Assembly (NCBI GenBank): GCA_963773875.1
Contig: CAVZCV010000010.1
Location: 124,001 to 188,000 of the forward strand
Direction of reading: 5' to 3'
Source of the DNA: CAVTYH01 sp963773875
Lineage (GTDB): Bacteria > Planctomycetota > Planctomycetia > Pirellulales > JADZDJ01
DNA length: 64,000 nt
Shown: piece by piece, positions 19,402 to 28,566 of the stretch
How the letters are laid out: each line of letters starts with the position of its first letter
Numbering within the stretch: the first letter of the stretch is position 1
Program-made: the position numbers and the translations under genes
The notes under the pieces: model-generated
Database searches by the model: none
Told to the model about the DNA's origin: nothing
The model's input: the letters and a program-made list of their open reading frames with translations, nothing else

Positions 19402-20253
19402 TTAGTGGCGGAGCCTGGAGAAGCCAACCGAACTCAGTAAGGCAATTCCGGCCATCATCAAACTTGTCGGTTCGGGTACGGCGACCGGTTCTGAGTAGAT
19501 AAAGTCATCCATCGCGACAACATCGGCCCGGCTCCCGTCCGCCTCGGATGGCCCCAGGTCCGAGTTGCCGGTGGTGATCCGCACGCGAGCGATCCTCTCA
19601 CCGGCATTGGCAATCGCACCCAGGAATGAAAGGCTGCCGCTGGTCGTGGTGCCAGGCAGCACGTTAAGGCTTTGGATTTGAACATTGGTCGAATTGAAAA
19701 ACTCGATTCGCGAGACATTCGGCAAGTCAACATCGGAAAACACCGCGCCGAAGCCCGCGACCGTCGCCGGGGTCGCGCCGTTAGTGCCCGGCACGGAGAA
19801 AGTGACGTCTGTAATATTGCTACCGACAGGCGTGAAAATCCGTTGCGGGCTAAAAGCACTAAACGTGGTCGCGTAGCTCGGATTGATACTCGTTAGCGCC
19901 GGATCATTCAGCGGCGTTTGCAGAAACCCCGTGCCTTCGGTCGTAAAGGTGCTGCCCCGCGTGTTGGTAAAAGCCGTGAGGACTGGCCCGCTGACGGTGG
20001 CTGTAGTGGCGCCGCCACCATCCCAGTTGATCTCGCGTCGTCCGCTAGCCAGCCCGGGATTGTTGCCATTGTTGGGATCGCCGAGCGCGGCTCGGAACGA
20101 ATCCACCGTGCTTTGGATTGAACTCGTTGCCGCCGTACCGCCTACGGAAAATGTGAGAAAGCCGGCGTGGGCCTGAGTGGCGACGAGGACGAGCGATAGG
20201 GTAGTCAGCACTAATGATTTGCGAATCGTGGCATTAATGAGTTTCGAGAACAT
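19402..20253 (-). CDS. PEP-CTERM sorting domain protein
   Basis: An exported protein predicted to be processed by an exosortase-type system. It has a signal peptide ending TQAHAG (about residue 31) and a C-terminal sorting signal VPEPTSLMMAGIALLSS (from about residue 259), followed by a basic FSRLRH end: the VPEP motif, hydrophobic helix and Arg cluster are all present. The body (about 225 residues) is Ser/Thr/Gly-rich beta protein with FGAVFSDVDLPNVSRIEFF, a pattern found in many PEP-CTERM surface proteins. Start: ATG with AAGGAG eight bases upstream. It is downstream of the RTX-repeat gene in the same direction, 124 bases apart. No exosortase gene is in the window. Confidence 0.88.
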   Translation of the reverse strand: MFSKLINATIRKSLVLTTLSLVLVATQAHAGFLTFSVGGTAATSSIQSTVDSFRAALGDPNNGNNPGLASGRREINWDGGGATTATVSGPVLTAFTNTRGSTFTTEGTGFLQTPLNDPALTSINPSYATTFSAFSPQRIFTPVGSNITDVTFSVPGTNGATPATVAGFGAVFSDVDLPNVSRIEFFNSTNVQIQSLNVLPGTTTSGSLSFLGAIANAGERIARVRITTGNSDLGPSEADGSRADVVAMDDFIYSEPVAVPEPTSLMMAGIALLSSVGFSRLRH

Positions 20254-20376
20254 ATAGAATCTCCTTAGGTATTTGATTGATTAAATGAAGTGGGAGGTTT
20301 GGATATTCGGAATCGCCACATACGCGAAGCGCTCCTTTCCCAATCCTGTGGGTTACATCCAACGGGCACAGAACCT

Positions 20377-21972
20377 CTATTGGAATAGGACGTTGTCACC
20401 GGTACCGCCGTCGAGGATGTCCTGCCCTGGACCGCCAATCAAAACGTCGTCGCCGGAGCCGCCGAGAAGCGTGTCGTTGCCTGCGCCGCCGACGAGCTCG
20501 TCGTCGCCGTCGCCGCCGTCCGCCGTCAACTGAATTCCGGTGGCGGCCAGGCCCGACGCCTCAACCACGTCGTCACCTGCGAGAGTGTGAATGATCAACC
20601 GGTCTTTGTCCGCCTCGGCGCCAGTAATATGCGCGTCCGCGACCAAACCGCCCACGGTCGTTCCACTCGCATCGCCGACGACCGTCACCACGTCGTCACG
20701 GCTGGTGCCGTTGATGATGACAGTGTCGGCCTGGCCGTCGCCGACGCCGCTGCCAGCTTGGGTCGATAAGTCGATGTTGACTAACGCGACATCGGTGCCA
20801 GACAGGTCGTTGACGGTGATCGTGTCAGCCCCGCCAAGAGGCACGACATCGACTTCCTCGACATCGTTAACATCCATGGTCACAGTGCCGACGTCGCGCA
20901 CAAGGCGGACGCGATTGCCGTTGGCGGAGAGGCTGATATTTTCATTGATGTTGGCGCCATTAAAGACCATGGTGTCGTTGCCGTCCCCACCCTCGACAAT
21001 GTCGCTGCCGTCGCCAGCGTTCCACACGAAGGTATCGTCGCCTGCACCCATGAATACCGCGTCGTTGCCACGACCGCCGTTGATGACGTCGTTGCCGTCG
21101 CCTCCGGTTAGCCTGTCGGCGCCGTCGCCGCCGGTGATCGTGTCGTTGCCGTCGCCGCCATCCACGGATAGGGAAATTAGTCCGGCGAGCCCGTTCGCCC
21201 CCGTGAACGTGTCGTCCCCACCGTTCATGTTCAACACCAGATTTTCAGTCGTGCCGATATCTATAGAAAACGGGGCGGGAGTGGTGCGGTCGAAGCGGAC
21301 GCGAGTGCCGTTGGGTGTGACAGTAAAGGTTTCCGCGCCATTTCCGCCGTTAACTTCCACGGTATCGATGCCGGCGCCGCCTTCATTGAGATCGGTGCCC
21401 TCGCCGGGGTTCCAAATCATCCGGTCGTTGCCCGCCTGACCAAAAACCGAGTCGTCGCCGACACCGCCAGTGAGGGAATCATTTCCGGCCCCACCGAACA
21501 ACTGATCGATCCCCCCTTTTCCCAGCAAGGTGTCGTTGCCGGCCTGGCCAAAAAGCATGTCGTTGCCGGAGCCGCCGGTGAGGATGTCGTTTCCAGCGCC
21601 GCCATATAGATTAGCCATCGGCAGTGCTCCGTTTGCTTCGTCCAGCGAGATTTGGTCGTTGCCGGCCTGTCCAAAGACCTGGATGAGTGCTGTATTAGCA
21701 ACGGTCGGCGCGCCACCCTTGACCGAAACGGCCCCACCATTGATAAGGATGCGACCTGCAGCGTCGCGGCTCACGACAATGTTGTTGTCCAATTGATCAC
21801 CGAAAACAGACAGAACTCCCGCGCCGGGAGCAAACGTCGCGTTCACTGACAGAACGACCCGCTCACCCAGCTGCTCAAAGGTTCGCGTGCGACACGTATT
21901 GCGCGACTTTTGCGACTTTCGCGGATGGCGAATCAGATTGTTTACCCATTGAGTGAAAGTCATGCGTGACAT
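20377..21972 (-). CDS. RTX (hemolysin-type Ca2+-binding repeat) protein with planctomycete N-terminal sorting-like motif
   Basis: The 531-residue product holds three blocks of GGxGxDxL-type nonapeptide repeats (about residues 116-190, 272-320 and 482-528), which fold into Ca2+-binding beta-rolls. There is no ordinary signal peptide; instead the N-terminus is basic and contains TFEQLGERVVLSVNA (about residues 32-46), close to the LEPR-XLL-type motif (FExLExRxLLS) found at the start of large planctomycete exported proteins. The intervening regions repeat a NGNRVRLVRD-like beta unit. It probably acts at the cell surface or outside the cell. No type I secretion genes are near. The DNA is itself repetitive, which raises the risk of assembly collapse. 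Confidence 0.82.
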   Translation of the reverse strand: MSRMTFTQWVNNLIRHPRKSQKSRNTCRTRTFEQLGERVVLSVNATFAPGAGVLSVFGDQLDNNIVVSRDAAGRILINGGAVSVKGGAPTVANTALIQVFGQAGNDQISLDEANGALPMANLYGGAGNDILTGGSGNDMLFGQAGNDTLLGKGGIDQLFGGAGNDSLTGGVGDDSVFGQAGNDRMIWNPGEGTDLNEGGAGIDTVEVNGGNGAETFTVTPNGTRVRFDRTTPAPFSIDIGTTENLVLNMNGGDDTFTGANGLAGLISLSVDGGDGNDTITGGDGADRLTGGDGNDVINGGRGNDAVFMGAGDDTFVWNAGDGSDIVEGGDGNDTMVFNGANINENISLSANGNRVRLVRDVGTVTMDVNDVEEVDVVPLGGADTITVNDLSGTDVALVNIDLSTQAGSGVGDGQADTVIINGTSRDDVVTVVGDASGTTVGGLVADAHITGAEADKDRLIIHTLAGDDVVEASGLAATGIQLTADGGDGDDELVGGAGNDTLLGGSGDDVLIGGPGQDILDGGTGDNVLFQ

Positions 21973-22427
21973 TGCGTGATGCCTCTTCTATAGAGATGTG
22001 GATAATGCGAACGGACAATCAAGCGCGATTCGAATTGGAATGCAGACAAGCGAAGCGTGCAGAACTGCAAGCTAGCGCAGCGTTTGGAAACTTAACCGAC
22101 GCAAGAAACTCGCCGACGAGGATGATCGAAACCGATCAACTTAGAATTCTGCAGTCGGTAATTGGGCCATTCATTTGCGTTTGCGAAACAATAAGCGTGA
22201 CTCCTCGAGTTCGACCATTTGGAGCCCCCAAGGTCCGGTCCCATGGCCCTCTAAGAGTCATTACGGCAATTTCTGGCTAGATCTAGCGCCCAAGGCGAAT
22301 GTTTTTCGCCGGAAAGCGTGTTACAGCGTTCTGGGGGCGATGAGTCTACGGTTTCATCGCTTGCCTGGCCAACATCTGGGGATGACAATATCCAGGAATC
22401 CTCCAGCTGATGATGAGATAAAACCCG
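21973..22427. other. Divergent intergenic region
   Basis: About 455 bases between the minus-strand RTX gene and the plus-strand sigma factor. It should hold promoters for both. I could not find a convincing paired -35/-10, RNA gene or repeat. Open frames here have no coding character. Confidence 0.5.
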
Positions 22428-23027
22428 ATGGTGGATGCGTGGCTCCCGACCACTTGCCCGACATTGCTCGCGCGGCTTCGACATGACCCGTTGAATGAAT
22501 CCGCTTGGGACGAGTTCGTAGAACAATACGGCCCTCACATTTACCGTTGGTGCCGACAATGGCGATTGCAGGACGCCGATGCCGAGGACGTAGCCCAAGA
22601 GGTATTGTTGAAGCTCGCCCGAAAGCTCCGCGACTTCGCGTACGACCCCAAGAGCAGTTTCCGGGGGTGGCTCAAAACAGTTGCTCATCACGCATGGCGA
22701 GATTTCATAGATGGCCGAAGTCTAGCGCGTCCAATTGCGGACGAACATGCGTGGAGTCTGCTTCAGTCTGTCGAAGCGCGTGAAGACCTCATTCAACGAC
22801 TGGAGGAGGCCTTCGATCACGAACTACTGGAAGCGGCCAAGGTGCAAGTGCGACTTCGCGTAGCGCCGCATACATGGGAAGCGTTCCGCCTGGTGGCGAT
22901 CGATGGGCTGCCGGTCACTGCGGTAGCCGCTAAGGTGCAAATGCAAGTGGCCATGGTTTACGTTGCCAAGAGTAAAGTGCAGAAGATGCTCCTAGAGGAA
23001 ATCCAGAAACTCGAAGCAATGAATTAG
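22428..23027 (+). CDS. ECF-type RNA polymerase sigma factor
   Basis: A 199-residue sigma-70 family protein with region 2 (EFVEQYGPHIYRWCRQW, then DAEDVAQEVLLKLARKL, then SSFRGWLKTVAHHAWRDFID) and region 4 (the helix pair around IDGLPVTAVAAKVQMQVAMVYVAKSKVQKML). It recruits RNA polymerase to a specific promoter set. The gene lies 118 bases before a zinc-finger Ser/Thr kinase in the same direction. Planctomycetes carry several ECF groups encoded next to Ser/Thr kinases, where the kinase is thought to take the place of an anti-sigma factor; this pair fits that layout. The frame is intact. Confidence 0.9.
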   Translation: MVDAWLPTTCPTLLARLRHDPLNESAWDEFVEQYGPHIYRWCRQWRLQDADAEDVAQEVLLKLARKLRDFAYDPKSSFRGWLKTVAHHAWRDFIDGRSLARPIADEHAWSLLQSVEAREDLIQRLEEAFDHELLEAAKVQVRLRVAPHTWEAFRLVAIDGLPVTAVAAKVQMQVAMVYVAKSKVQKMLLEEIQKLEAMN

Positions 23028-23145
23028 AATTGCGTCTCATTTTTGACCGCTGGCAATACATGTCGATGGCCAATTTCAACAGACATTGCGCAATGCGATG
23101 AATCGAGAATTTCTGGTGTCCGTCTGCACGTTTTGAACCCGACTT

Positions 23146-25141
23146 ATGACAACATGTCCCCCTGACGAGAAGCTCTCCCGCCTATTGGCCGACGCGTTGA
23201 GCACGACGGAACAAGACGCAATTGCACAGCACGTGGAGGCTTGTACATCATGTCAGGCTAAGCTCGCCCAACTGACTGAACCATCAAACACCGAGTTGTG
23301 GCAGCGCCGGGCAGTTGGCTCCGAGCAGCCGAGCGGACGAAGAGCTCGTGCGGCGCTTGAAACTGGTACGTCCGTCATCGGCGCCCCTTATGGCTGCCCC
23401 GACAGACACCACAATCGAGAATCCGCTGCAGCGGGATCAGGCTGCCCCGGTGATTATTGATTCCCAGTGGCCTGCCGTTCCGGGCTATGAAATCATTGGA
23501 GTTTTGGGGCGAGGCGGCATGGCCGTTGTATATAAGGCCCGACACCTGGCACTGGGGCGTATCGTGGCGTTAAAAATGCTTCGAAATTGGGCGCGAGCCG
23601 GCGAAAAAGAATTAGCCCGTTTTCGCGCCGAGGCCGATGTCATCGCTCGGCTTCAGCATCCGAATATTGTGCAGATTTACGATGTCGGCGAAATTGCAGG
23701 TCGACCCTATTTTGCCTTGGAGTACGTCGCAGGCGGCAACCTGGCGCAGCATCTCGACGGCACACCGCAGTCGGCGCGGCTGGCATCGCAGTTTGTCGAA
23801 GTGCTGGCGCGTGCCGTGCAGGCTGCGCATGCCAATGGCGTCATTCATCGCGACCTCAAGCCAGCCAACATCCTGTTAATTCCATCCGAGCAACAGGATG
23901 CCGGAGGCTTCGACAGCTTCCGCGGTTCCAACACACTTGCGGCGGACGGTAGTTTCCTCATGGCGGTGCCGAAAATAGCCGATTTCGGCGTAGCGAAGCG
24001 CGAAAGTGGTCACTGGAAAACTCACCTCGATGGCAATCTTACCGTCACAGGTGATTTGCTGGGCACACCCAGTTACATGGCGCCAGAACAAGCGGCGCCA
24101 AAAGGTCCGCCGATTGGTACCGCTGTCGACATTTACGCGCTCGGGGCGGTTCTCTATGAATTGCTGACCGGCCGCCCGCCTTTTAAAGGGGCAACACCGC
24201 TGGACACCATCCTGCAAGTTCTGCACAGTGAGCCCGTTGCTGTTACGGACTTGCAACCGAATGTTCCGCAAGATTTGGAGACAATCTGTTTCAAATGTTT
24301 GCGAAAGGAACCGCGCCATCGCTATCAAAGCGCTAGCGAGCTGGCGGACGATTTGCAGAGATATCTGCGAGGCAAGCCAATCACAGCGCGCCCTAGAGGG
24401 ACGGTCGAAAAAGTTTGGCGCTGGATTCGTAATCATCCGGCGTCTTCGAGCCTTCTCGCCGCCGGCGTGCTAACTCCCATCGTCGCGCTGATTTTGCAAT
24501 CGCTATTGTCGGCCCGGTTGGTTCGCTCTAGCGCCCTCGAAAGCGCGGCGCAACAGGCAGATTTGCTTGAGCATGCGAACAACCAGTACAGTTTGATAGT
24601 TCAGCGCGTCGAACAAGCGCATTATCCGGTCAATAAGATGGTTCCGCCCACTCCAGATACCGTTCCGCTGAGCATTCCTGCAACGTTTTTGCACGATGTG
24701 GGCGAGGAGTTGCACCAAGACAGCAAGACAGGCATCCAAGTCCGTCAATACAGCGACTATCCGTTTCCTTGGCGAACTACCGGCGGACCCCACGATGACT
24801 TTGAGCGCAATGCGCTGCTGCGTTTGCGAAAGAGTAGCGGGCTAGATACTGTTCATGAATTCGCAGAAATCGATGGTGAGCCCGTGGTTCGCTATGCCCA
24901 AGCGCACATTATGAAGCAATCGTGCGTTGATTGTCACAACACGCATCCGCTGTCCACACGCAAAGACTGGAAAGTCGGCGACGTTCGCGGAGTCCTGGAA
25001 ATCATCCGCCCACTGAAGAACGACGAGGCGCGCGTCACACAGGCGCTGCAGTTAACGCTATTGCTGAGTGCCATTGGTTCCGGTCTGTTGCTATTGGGAA
25101 GTGTGCTTGCCATCTGGGCGGTACGCAGGCGAATTGAGTAG
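23146..25141 (+). CDS. Zinc-finger Ser/Thr kinase with extracytoplasmic heme-type (DUF3365/Tll0287-like) sensor domain, frame-disrupted
   Basis: Domains in order: an N-terminal anti-sigma-like zinc-binding motif (HVEACTSCQ); a eukaryotic-type kinase with GRGGMAVVYKA, the catalytic lysine in VALKML, HRDLKPANILL, DFGVAK and MAPEQ; a transmembrane helix (SLLAAGVLTPIVALILQSLL); then about 190 residues resembling the Tll0287-like/DUF3365 domain, with YPFPWR, FERNAL and the heme-attachment motif CVDCH; and a second transmembrane helix (LTLLLSAIGSGLLLLGSVLAIW) near the C-terminus. The frame breaks at about 23304-23311, where the zinc finger and kinase lie in different frames; a single extra base explains it. 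Corrected length is about 664 residues. It is probably a membrane sensor kinase controlling the upstream ECF sigma factor. Confidence 0.87.
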
Positions 25142-25208
25142 CTGAATCTTGCGACAGCAGGCAATTCTACCGGCTTACTAATCCGCTCGCATCCAGCAAA
25201 TCAGCAAG

Positions 25209-26294
25209 TCATCTGACGCGCGGCGCCGCTGCGTCAAGTTCGATTTCGAAGAGCAAATCGGAGCGGCATATTTCGCACTGGACAACGTTAACTGGAAAGC
25301 GCGGCAATTTTCGACTGCGCACGAATTTCTCCCATAATGCAGCATCTTTGTAGTGTCGGAAGTAGGCGATGGCCCGAGTGGTGTCGGACCAGCACATCCC
25401 TTTGTGATTTAACAGTGCCTCCACGACTTGCATCGTCTTTTCAATTTGTTTCGCGGTGTCACCCACGTGAATAGTGCGTCCGTCGGGTTCAATGCTTGCG
25501 GTGCCAGAGATGTAGAGGACCCTCGATTTTGAGTCGGCGACTTCCGTCGCGCGACTGAACGAGCTGCCATAACGTGATGCCTCACATTGCAGTGGCGAAT
25601 CAACGCGGCGGATCGTCACGCGATCGGTTTTCGGCTTAACCGCGATCAGCTTTGCCATGAGCGCACTGCCGGATGCGTTCGCCACGCCGATGCCTGTGCT
25701 CGCCGGCGGCACGGAAATATTGTGCTCCCGGAAGAACTCGGTGCGCGTGGCGTTAAACTCCGGATACCACTCGACAATACGGTCGTTGTAAAACCACGTT
25801 CGCACGACGTTACAAAAATCCAGGCCGATGTTTTCGAGAATGTTTTGGATGATGCAAAATACCTGGCGGGCTTGATCGCTCGGCGAAGTCAACAAATTGG
25901 TCGGCCGGACACCTCCCAATTGGCAATACACCGCATCTGCATCTTCCCAGTAATTTCCGAGCACTCGGCTAGCGTCGCGCAGCGGTTTGACATCGGCCCC
26001 GACAATTGCTTCCACGTGCATTCCAACCGGCGCACCGGGCTTTGCGAGCAACGGAGTTACAGGAGTTTGTTTCGTACTGCGCGTCGTTTGAAACTGCTGT
26101 AGCGAAACGCAGGGCAGATTTCCGAAACAATGCCTGTCGACAAGCGTCGTCTGGTCCCATGCGGATGCCGGCCCCACGCACACATCGCAGGCGGTCGAGG
26201 GAACCTGAGTGCAGCTCACATGACGTTCCGTCCAACCGGCGTGCTGTACGGCACGCGTCACGGGAAGATCGAAGTTTGCGGCGGTGGTCGCCAT
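25209..26294 (-). CDS. Chorismatase-like protein (FkbO/Hyg5/XanB2 type, RidA fold)
   Basis: The 361-residue product has the pattern of chorismate-hydrolysing enzymes whose halves resemble RidA/YjgF: VRTWFYNDRIVEWYPEFNATRTEFF, then PPASTGIGVANASG, and near the end YISGTASIEPDGRTIHVGD and CWSDTTRAIAYFR. Family members release pyruvate from chorismate to give hydroxybenzoate or dihydroxy-cyclohexadiene carboxylate. The start at 26294 has GAGGTG about seven bases upstream; an earlier in-frame start at 26342 overlaps the previous gene. The gene begins four bases after the PPC-protein stop, so it is the last gene of the operon. Which product it makes cannot be told from sequence alone; a RidA-like deaminase without chorismatase activity is the alternative. 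Confidence 0.7.
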   Translation of the reverse strand: MATTAANFDLPVTRAVQHAGWTERHVSCTQVPSTACDVCVGPASAWDQTTLVDRHCFGNLPCVSLQQFQTTRSTKQTPVTPLLAKPGAPVGMHVEAIVGADVKPLRDASRVLGNYWEDADAVYCQLGGVRPTNLLTSPSDQARQVFCIIQNILENIGLDFCNVVRTWFYNDRIVEWYPEFNATRTEFFREHNISVPPASTGIGVANASGSALMAKLIAVKPKTDRVTIRRVDSPLQCEASRYGSSFSRATEVADSKSRVLYISGTASIEPDGRTIHVGDTAKQIEKTMQVVEALLNHKGMCWSDTTRAIAYFRHYKDAALWEKFVRSRKLPRFPVNVVQCEICRSDLLFEIELDAAAPRVR

Positions 26295-26298
26295 GGCT

Positions 26299-28566
26299 TC
26301 ACCTCGTATTGTTTTCGGGAAGGCCAGAAATCTCATAGGCAATCGCAGGCAGACAACCTAGTGGAACTCGTTTCGGCTCCCTAACGGCAAAGTTCACAAG
26401 CAGGTTGCCTTTCGTGCCAGGTTTAATTTCCGCGGGGTTTACCTCGAATGTGATTTCTACGCCCAGTTTTCCCCAAGTGGCGCCTTTCAGCCGGATGCCA
26501 TCGGGCGGCTCCAGGAGTCTCAGTTGTCCCCTCTCGGCCGGCGAATAGTCGGGCGTAACAATTCTCACGCTCACCTTTCCTTGAGTGGGAATCTTCAGTG
26601 GAATTGCGTCGACAATTGTGGCTTGCACCCCCGCCGTAGTTCTTCCTTGGACATTGACCAGCAACTCTTCGGAAGGAACTAAATGCCGATAGAAGAATGC
26701 CTGCATCATGTCTTCAGCCGGAACCACCGGCTGCTCGATGCGCTTGCGCTGGATTGGCGCGGCCCCGACCAACTTGAGACCGATGGGAGTGCTGGAAATT
26801 GCGGTCGGTGCGGTCAACGTGCATTGTCCATAATCGCGTCCAGCCGGAATTACCGCGCCGCTCAACAAGAATCCGGCGGGAGCGTCTTTAAGCGCTAGCT
26901 CAATATCGCCGTCGAAGCCCTCGCGACGAAGTGCGTAAACGGTAAGCGACTGCGTGGCGCCGGGACGGAAATTGAGTGTGGATGGCACGGCCCGTAGCGC
27001 AAAGTCTGGGCGCGGCAGGCTGATACGCAATCGATAAGTGTAGTTTCGTCCGCCTTTTTGCTGCGCATCAGCGACTTTCAAGAAGTACTTGCAGGCGGCG
27101 GACAACTTGTAACTCAAATAAGAGTCTGCTTGATGTGTCAGCAGACCAAATCCTTTGTCTTCGTGATCATCGTTGAACGCCAATTGTCGGCCCTTGGCAT
27201 CGAAAAGTGTCAATGTGGAGTCGAGCGGCGAATCGAGGCGTCGCGCCGTAATTTCCGCAACGATCGTTTCGCCGGCCTGACCCGCGAAGCTGTAAACGTC
27301 GTTGTCACCAGGTTCGTCGATTTGGCCATTAATCACAATTGGAAGCATCACTGCCTGGGCAAGTTCCGGGGAGTCGTTCGTTTCCTTTTCGATGATCTCT
27401 GGTAACGAACCGATCTCCAGCTGCAGCGAATTTTGGATGCGGCTGTCTTTGGTTCCTACTCCGAGCGGATAAACGCCGGGTTTCTTGAATCGCGCGTCTA
27501 GCGATAGCGTTGTGGTCGGCAAATTCCAGCCTTCAAGTTCAATCGCCGTCGTTTTGCCGGTGCGGCCGCCCAGCGGGAAGGCCGCGGTGACCCACGGTAT
27601 TTCGCCAACGCGCACCCGGTAGATGAAATCGTCGCGACCGCGAAAGATCGCATCTTTGATTTCGATCACGTAGTCGCCGTCAGCTGGGATGTCGTACTGC
27701 AAGACTGGATCGATACTCAAAAGTGAATGTTCGGCAGCAACTAATTCCTTGCCTTGCGAGTCATATAGCGCAACCGATAGCTGGACCCAACCGGGTACTG
27801 CATCGGCGATGTACGGAATCAATTCGCGCACATTGCCGACGACGACCAATTTCTGTCCTTTCTTGGCCAGGAATTGAAATCGGTCGACATTGCCGGGCAA
27901 AAGTTGACCGTTCAGTGTTGTTGGCAAGCTAACCGTCTGCAGCGTTCGATTCGTGCGGCCCGGCGTAATGCGCAGAATCGGATTCGCCACGGAGTTGCGA
28001 ATTCGATTAAAGTCGTCCTCTTCAGGCGGCGGCGGTTTGCGTACTTCGGAGTACTGGCCGATTTGAAAGACCAGCGGATTCGTAAAACCGGTGGCGGTAC
28101 TCAGCCGGAATTCCCGATTGCCAAGCGGCGCATTCGGCGCGATCGAAATATTCACGCGCACCGTCTCCCCGATTGCCGGCGTCACACGCGATTTCTCGAA
28201 CAGTGCCAACCGATGACGAACTTCCTTGATTTTGTTCCGCGTTTCTTCGTCCGATTTGCGTTCTTCGCGCAACTTTTGCAATTGGTCACGCAAATCTTGC
28301 GCTTCTTTGCCGGTGGGAACAGATTCCGAGGACTGCAACTCGCATCTCACGCCTGCACCTGAAAGGTAGGCTCCTGTCACACCGCCGAGGCGTTGCCCGC
28401 CGACGACAATTTCAACCGTCGTGTCTTGTTGGCCACCCGCCGGATAAACGTAGCCAATCCGCGGCGCCAAGTCCTGAGCTTTCAGTGCGATCGGCGCATT
28501 GCTTAAGCAAACGATGGTAAGCCATCCAAATTGCAGCCGTCGTATGCAGAAGCCCAGGCTGCTCAT
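26299..28566 (-). CDS. Secreted PPC-domain protein
   Basis: A 755-residue exported protein. From the ATG at 28566 it has a signal peptide (LQFGWLTIVCLSNAPIALKAQ), an N-terminal beta domain starting RIGYVYPAGGQQDTTVEIVVGG, a charged helical insert (about residues 70-110), and bacterial pre-peptidase C-terminal (PPC) domains, the clearest being ETNDSPELAQAVMLP with GDNDVYSFAGQAGETIVAEI and TLTLFDAKGRQLAFNDD. No protease catalytic domain is present; this architecture is typical of planctomycete proteins encoded with DUF1501 and DUF1549 partners. The start overlaps the DUF1501 stop in an ATGA junction, which indicates translational coupling. Confidence 0.85.
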   Translation of the reverse strand: MSSLGFCIRRLQFGWLTIVCLSNAPIALKAQDLAPRIGYVYPAGGQQDTTVEIVVGGQRLGGVTGAYLSGAGVRCELQSSESVPTGKEAQDLRDQLQKLREERKSDEETRNKIKEVRHRLALFEKSRVTPAIGETVRVNISIAPNAPLGNREFRLSTATGFTNPLVFQIGQYSEVRKPPPPEEDDFNRIRNSVANPILRITPGRTNRTLQTVSLPTTLNGQLLPGNVDRFQFLAKKGQKLVVVGNVRELIPYIADAVPGWVQLSVALYDSQGKELVAAEHSLLSIDPVLQYDIPADGDYVIEIKDAIFRGRDDFIYRVRVGEIPWVTAAFPLGGRTGKTTAIELEGWNLPTTTLSLDARFKKPGVYPLGVGTKDSRIQNSLQLEIGSLPEIIEKETNDSPELAQAVMLPIVINGQIDEPGDNDVYSFAGQAGETIVAEITARRLDSPLDSTLTLFDAKGRQLAFNDDHEDKGFGLLTHQADSYLSYKLSAACKYFLKVADAQQKGGRNYTYRLRISLPRPDFALRAVPSTLNFRPGATQSLTVYALRREGFDGDIELALKDAPAGFLLSGAVIPAGRDYGQCTLTAPTAISSTPIGLKLVGAAPIQRKRIEQPVVPAEDMMQAFFYRHLVPSEELLVNVQGRTTAGVQATIVDAIPLKIPTQGKVSVRIVTPDYSPAERGQLRLLEPPDGIRLKGATWGKLGVEITFEVNPAEIKPGTKGNLLVNFAVREPKRVPLGCLPAIAYEISGLPENNTR

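Noticed and set aside
20591..21439. A 282-residue plus-strand frame rich in Ser and Pro
   Set aside because: It is the antisense of the RTX nonapeptide repeats and has no independent signal.
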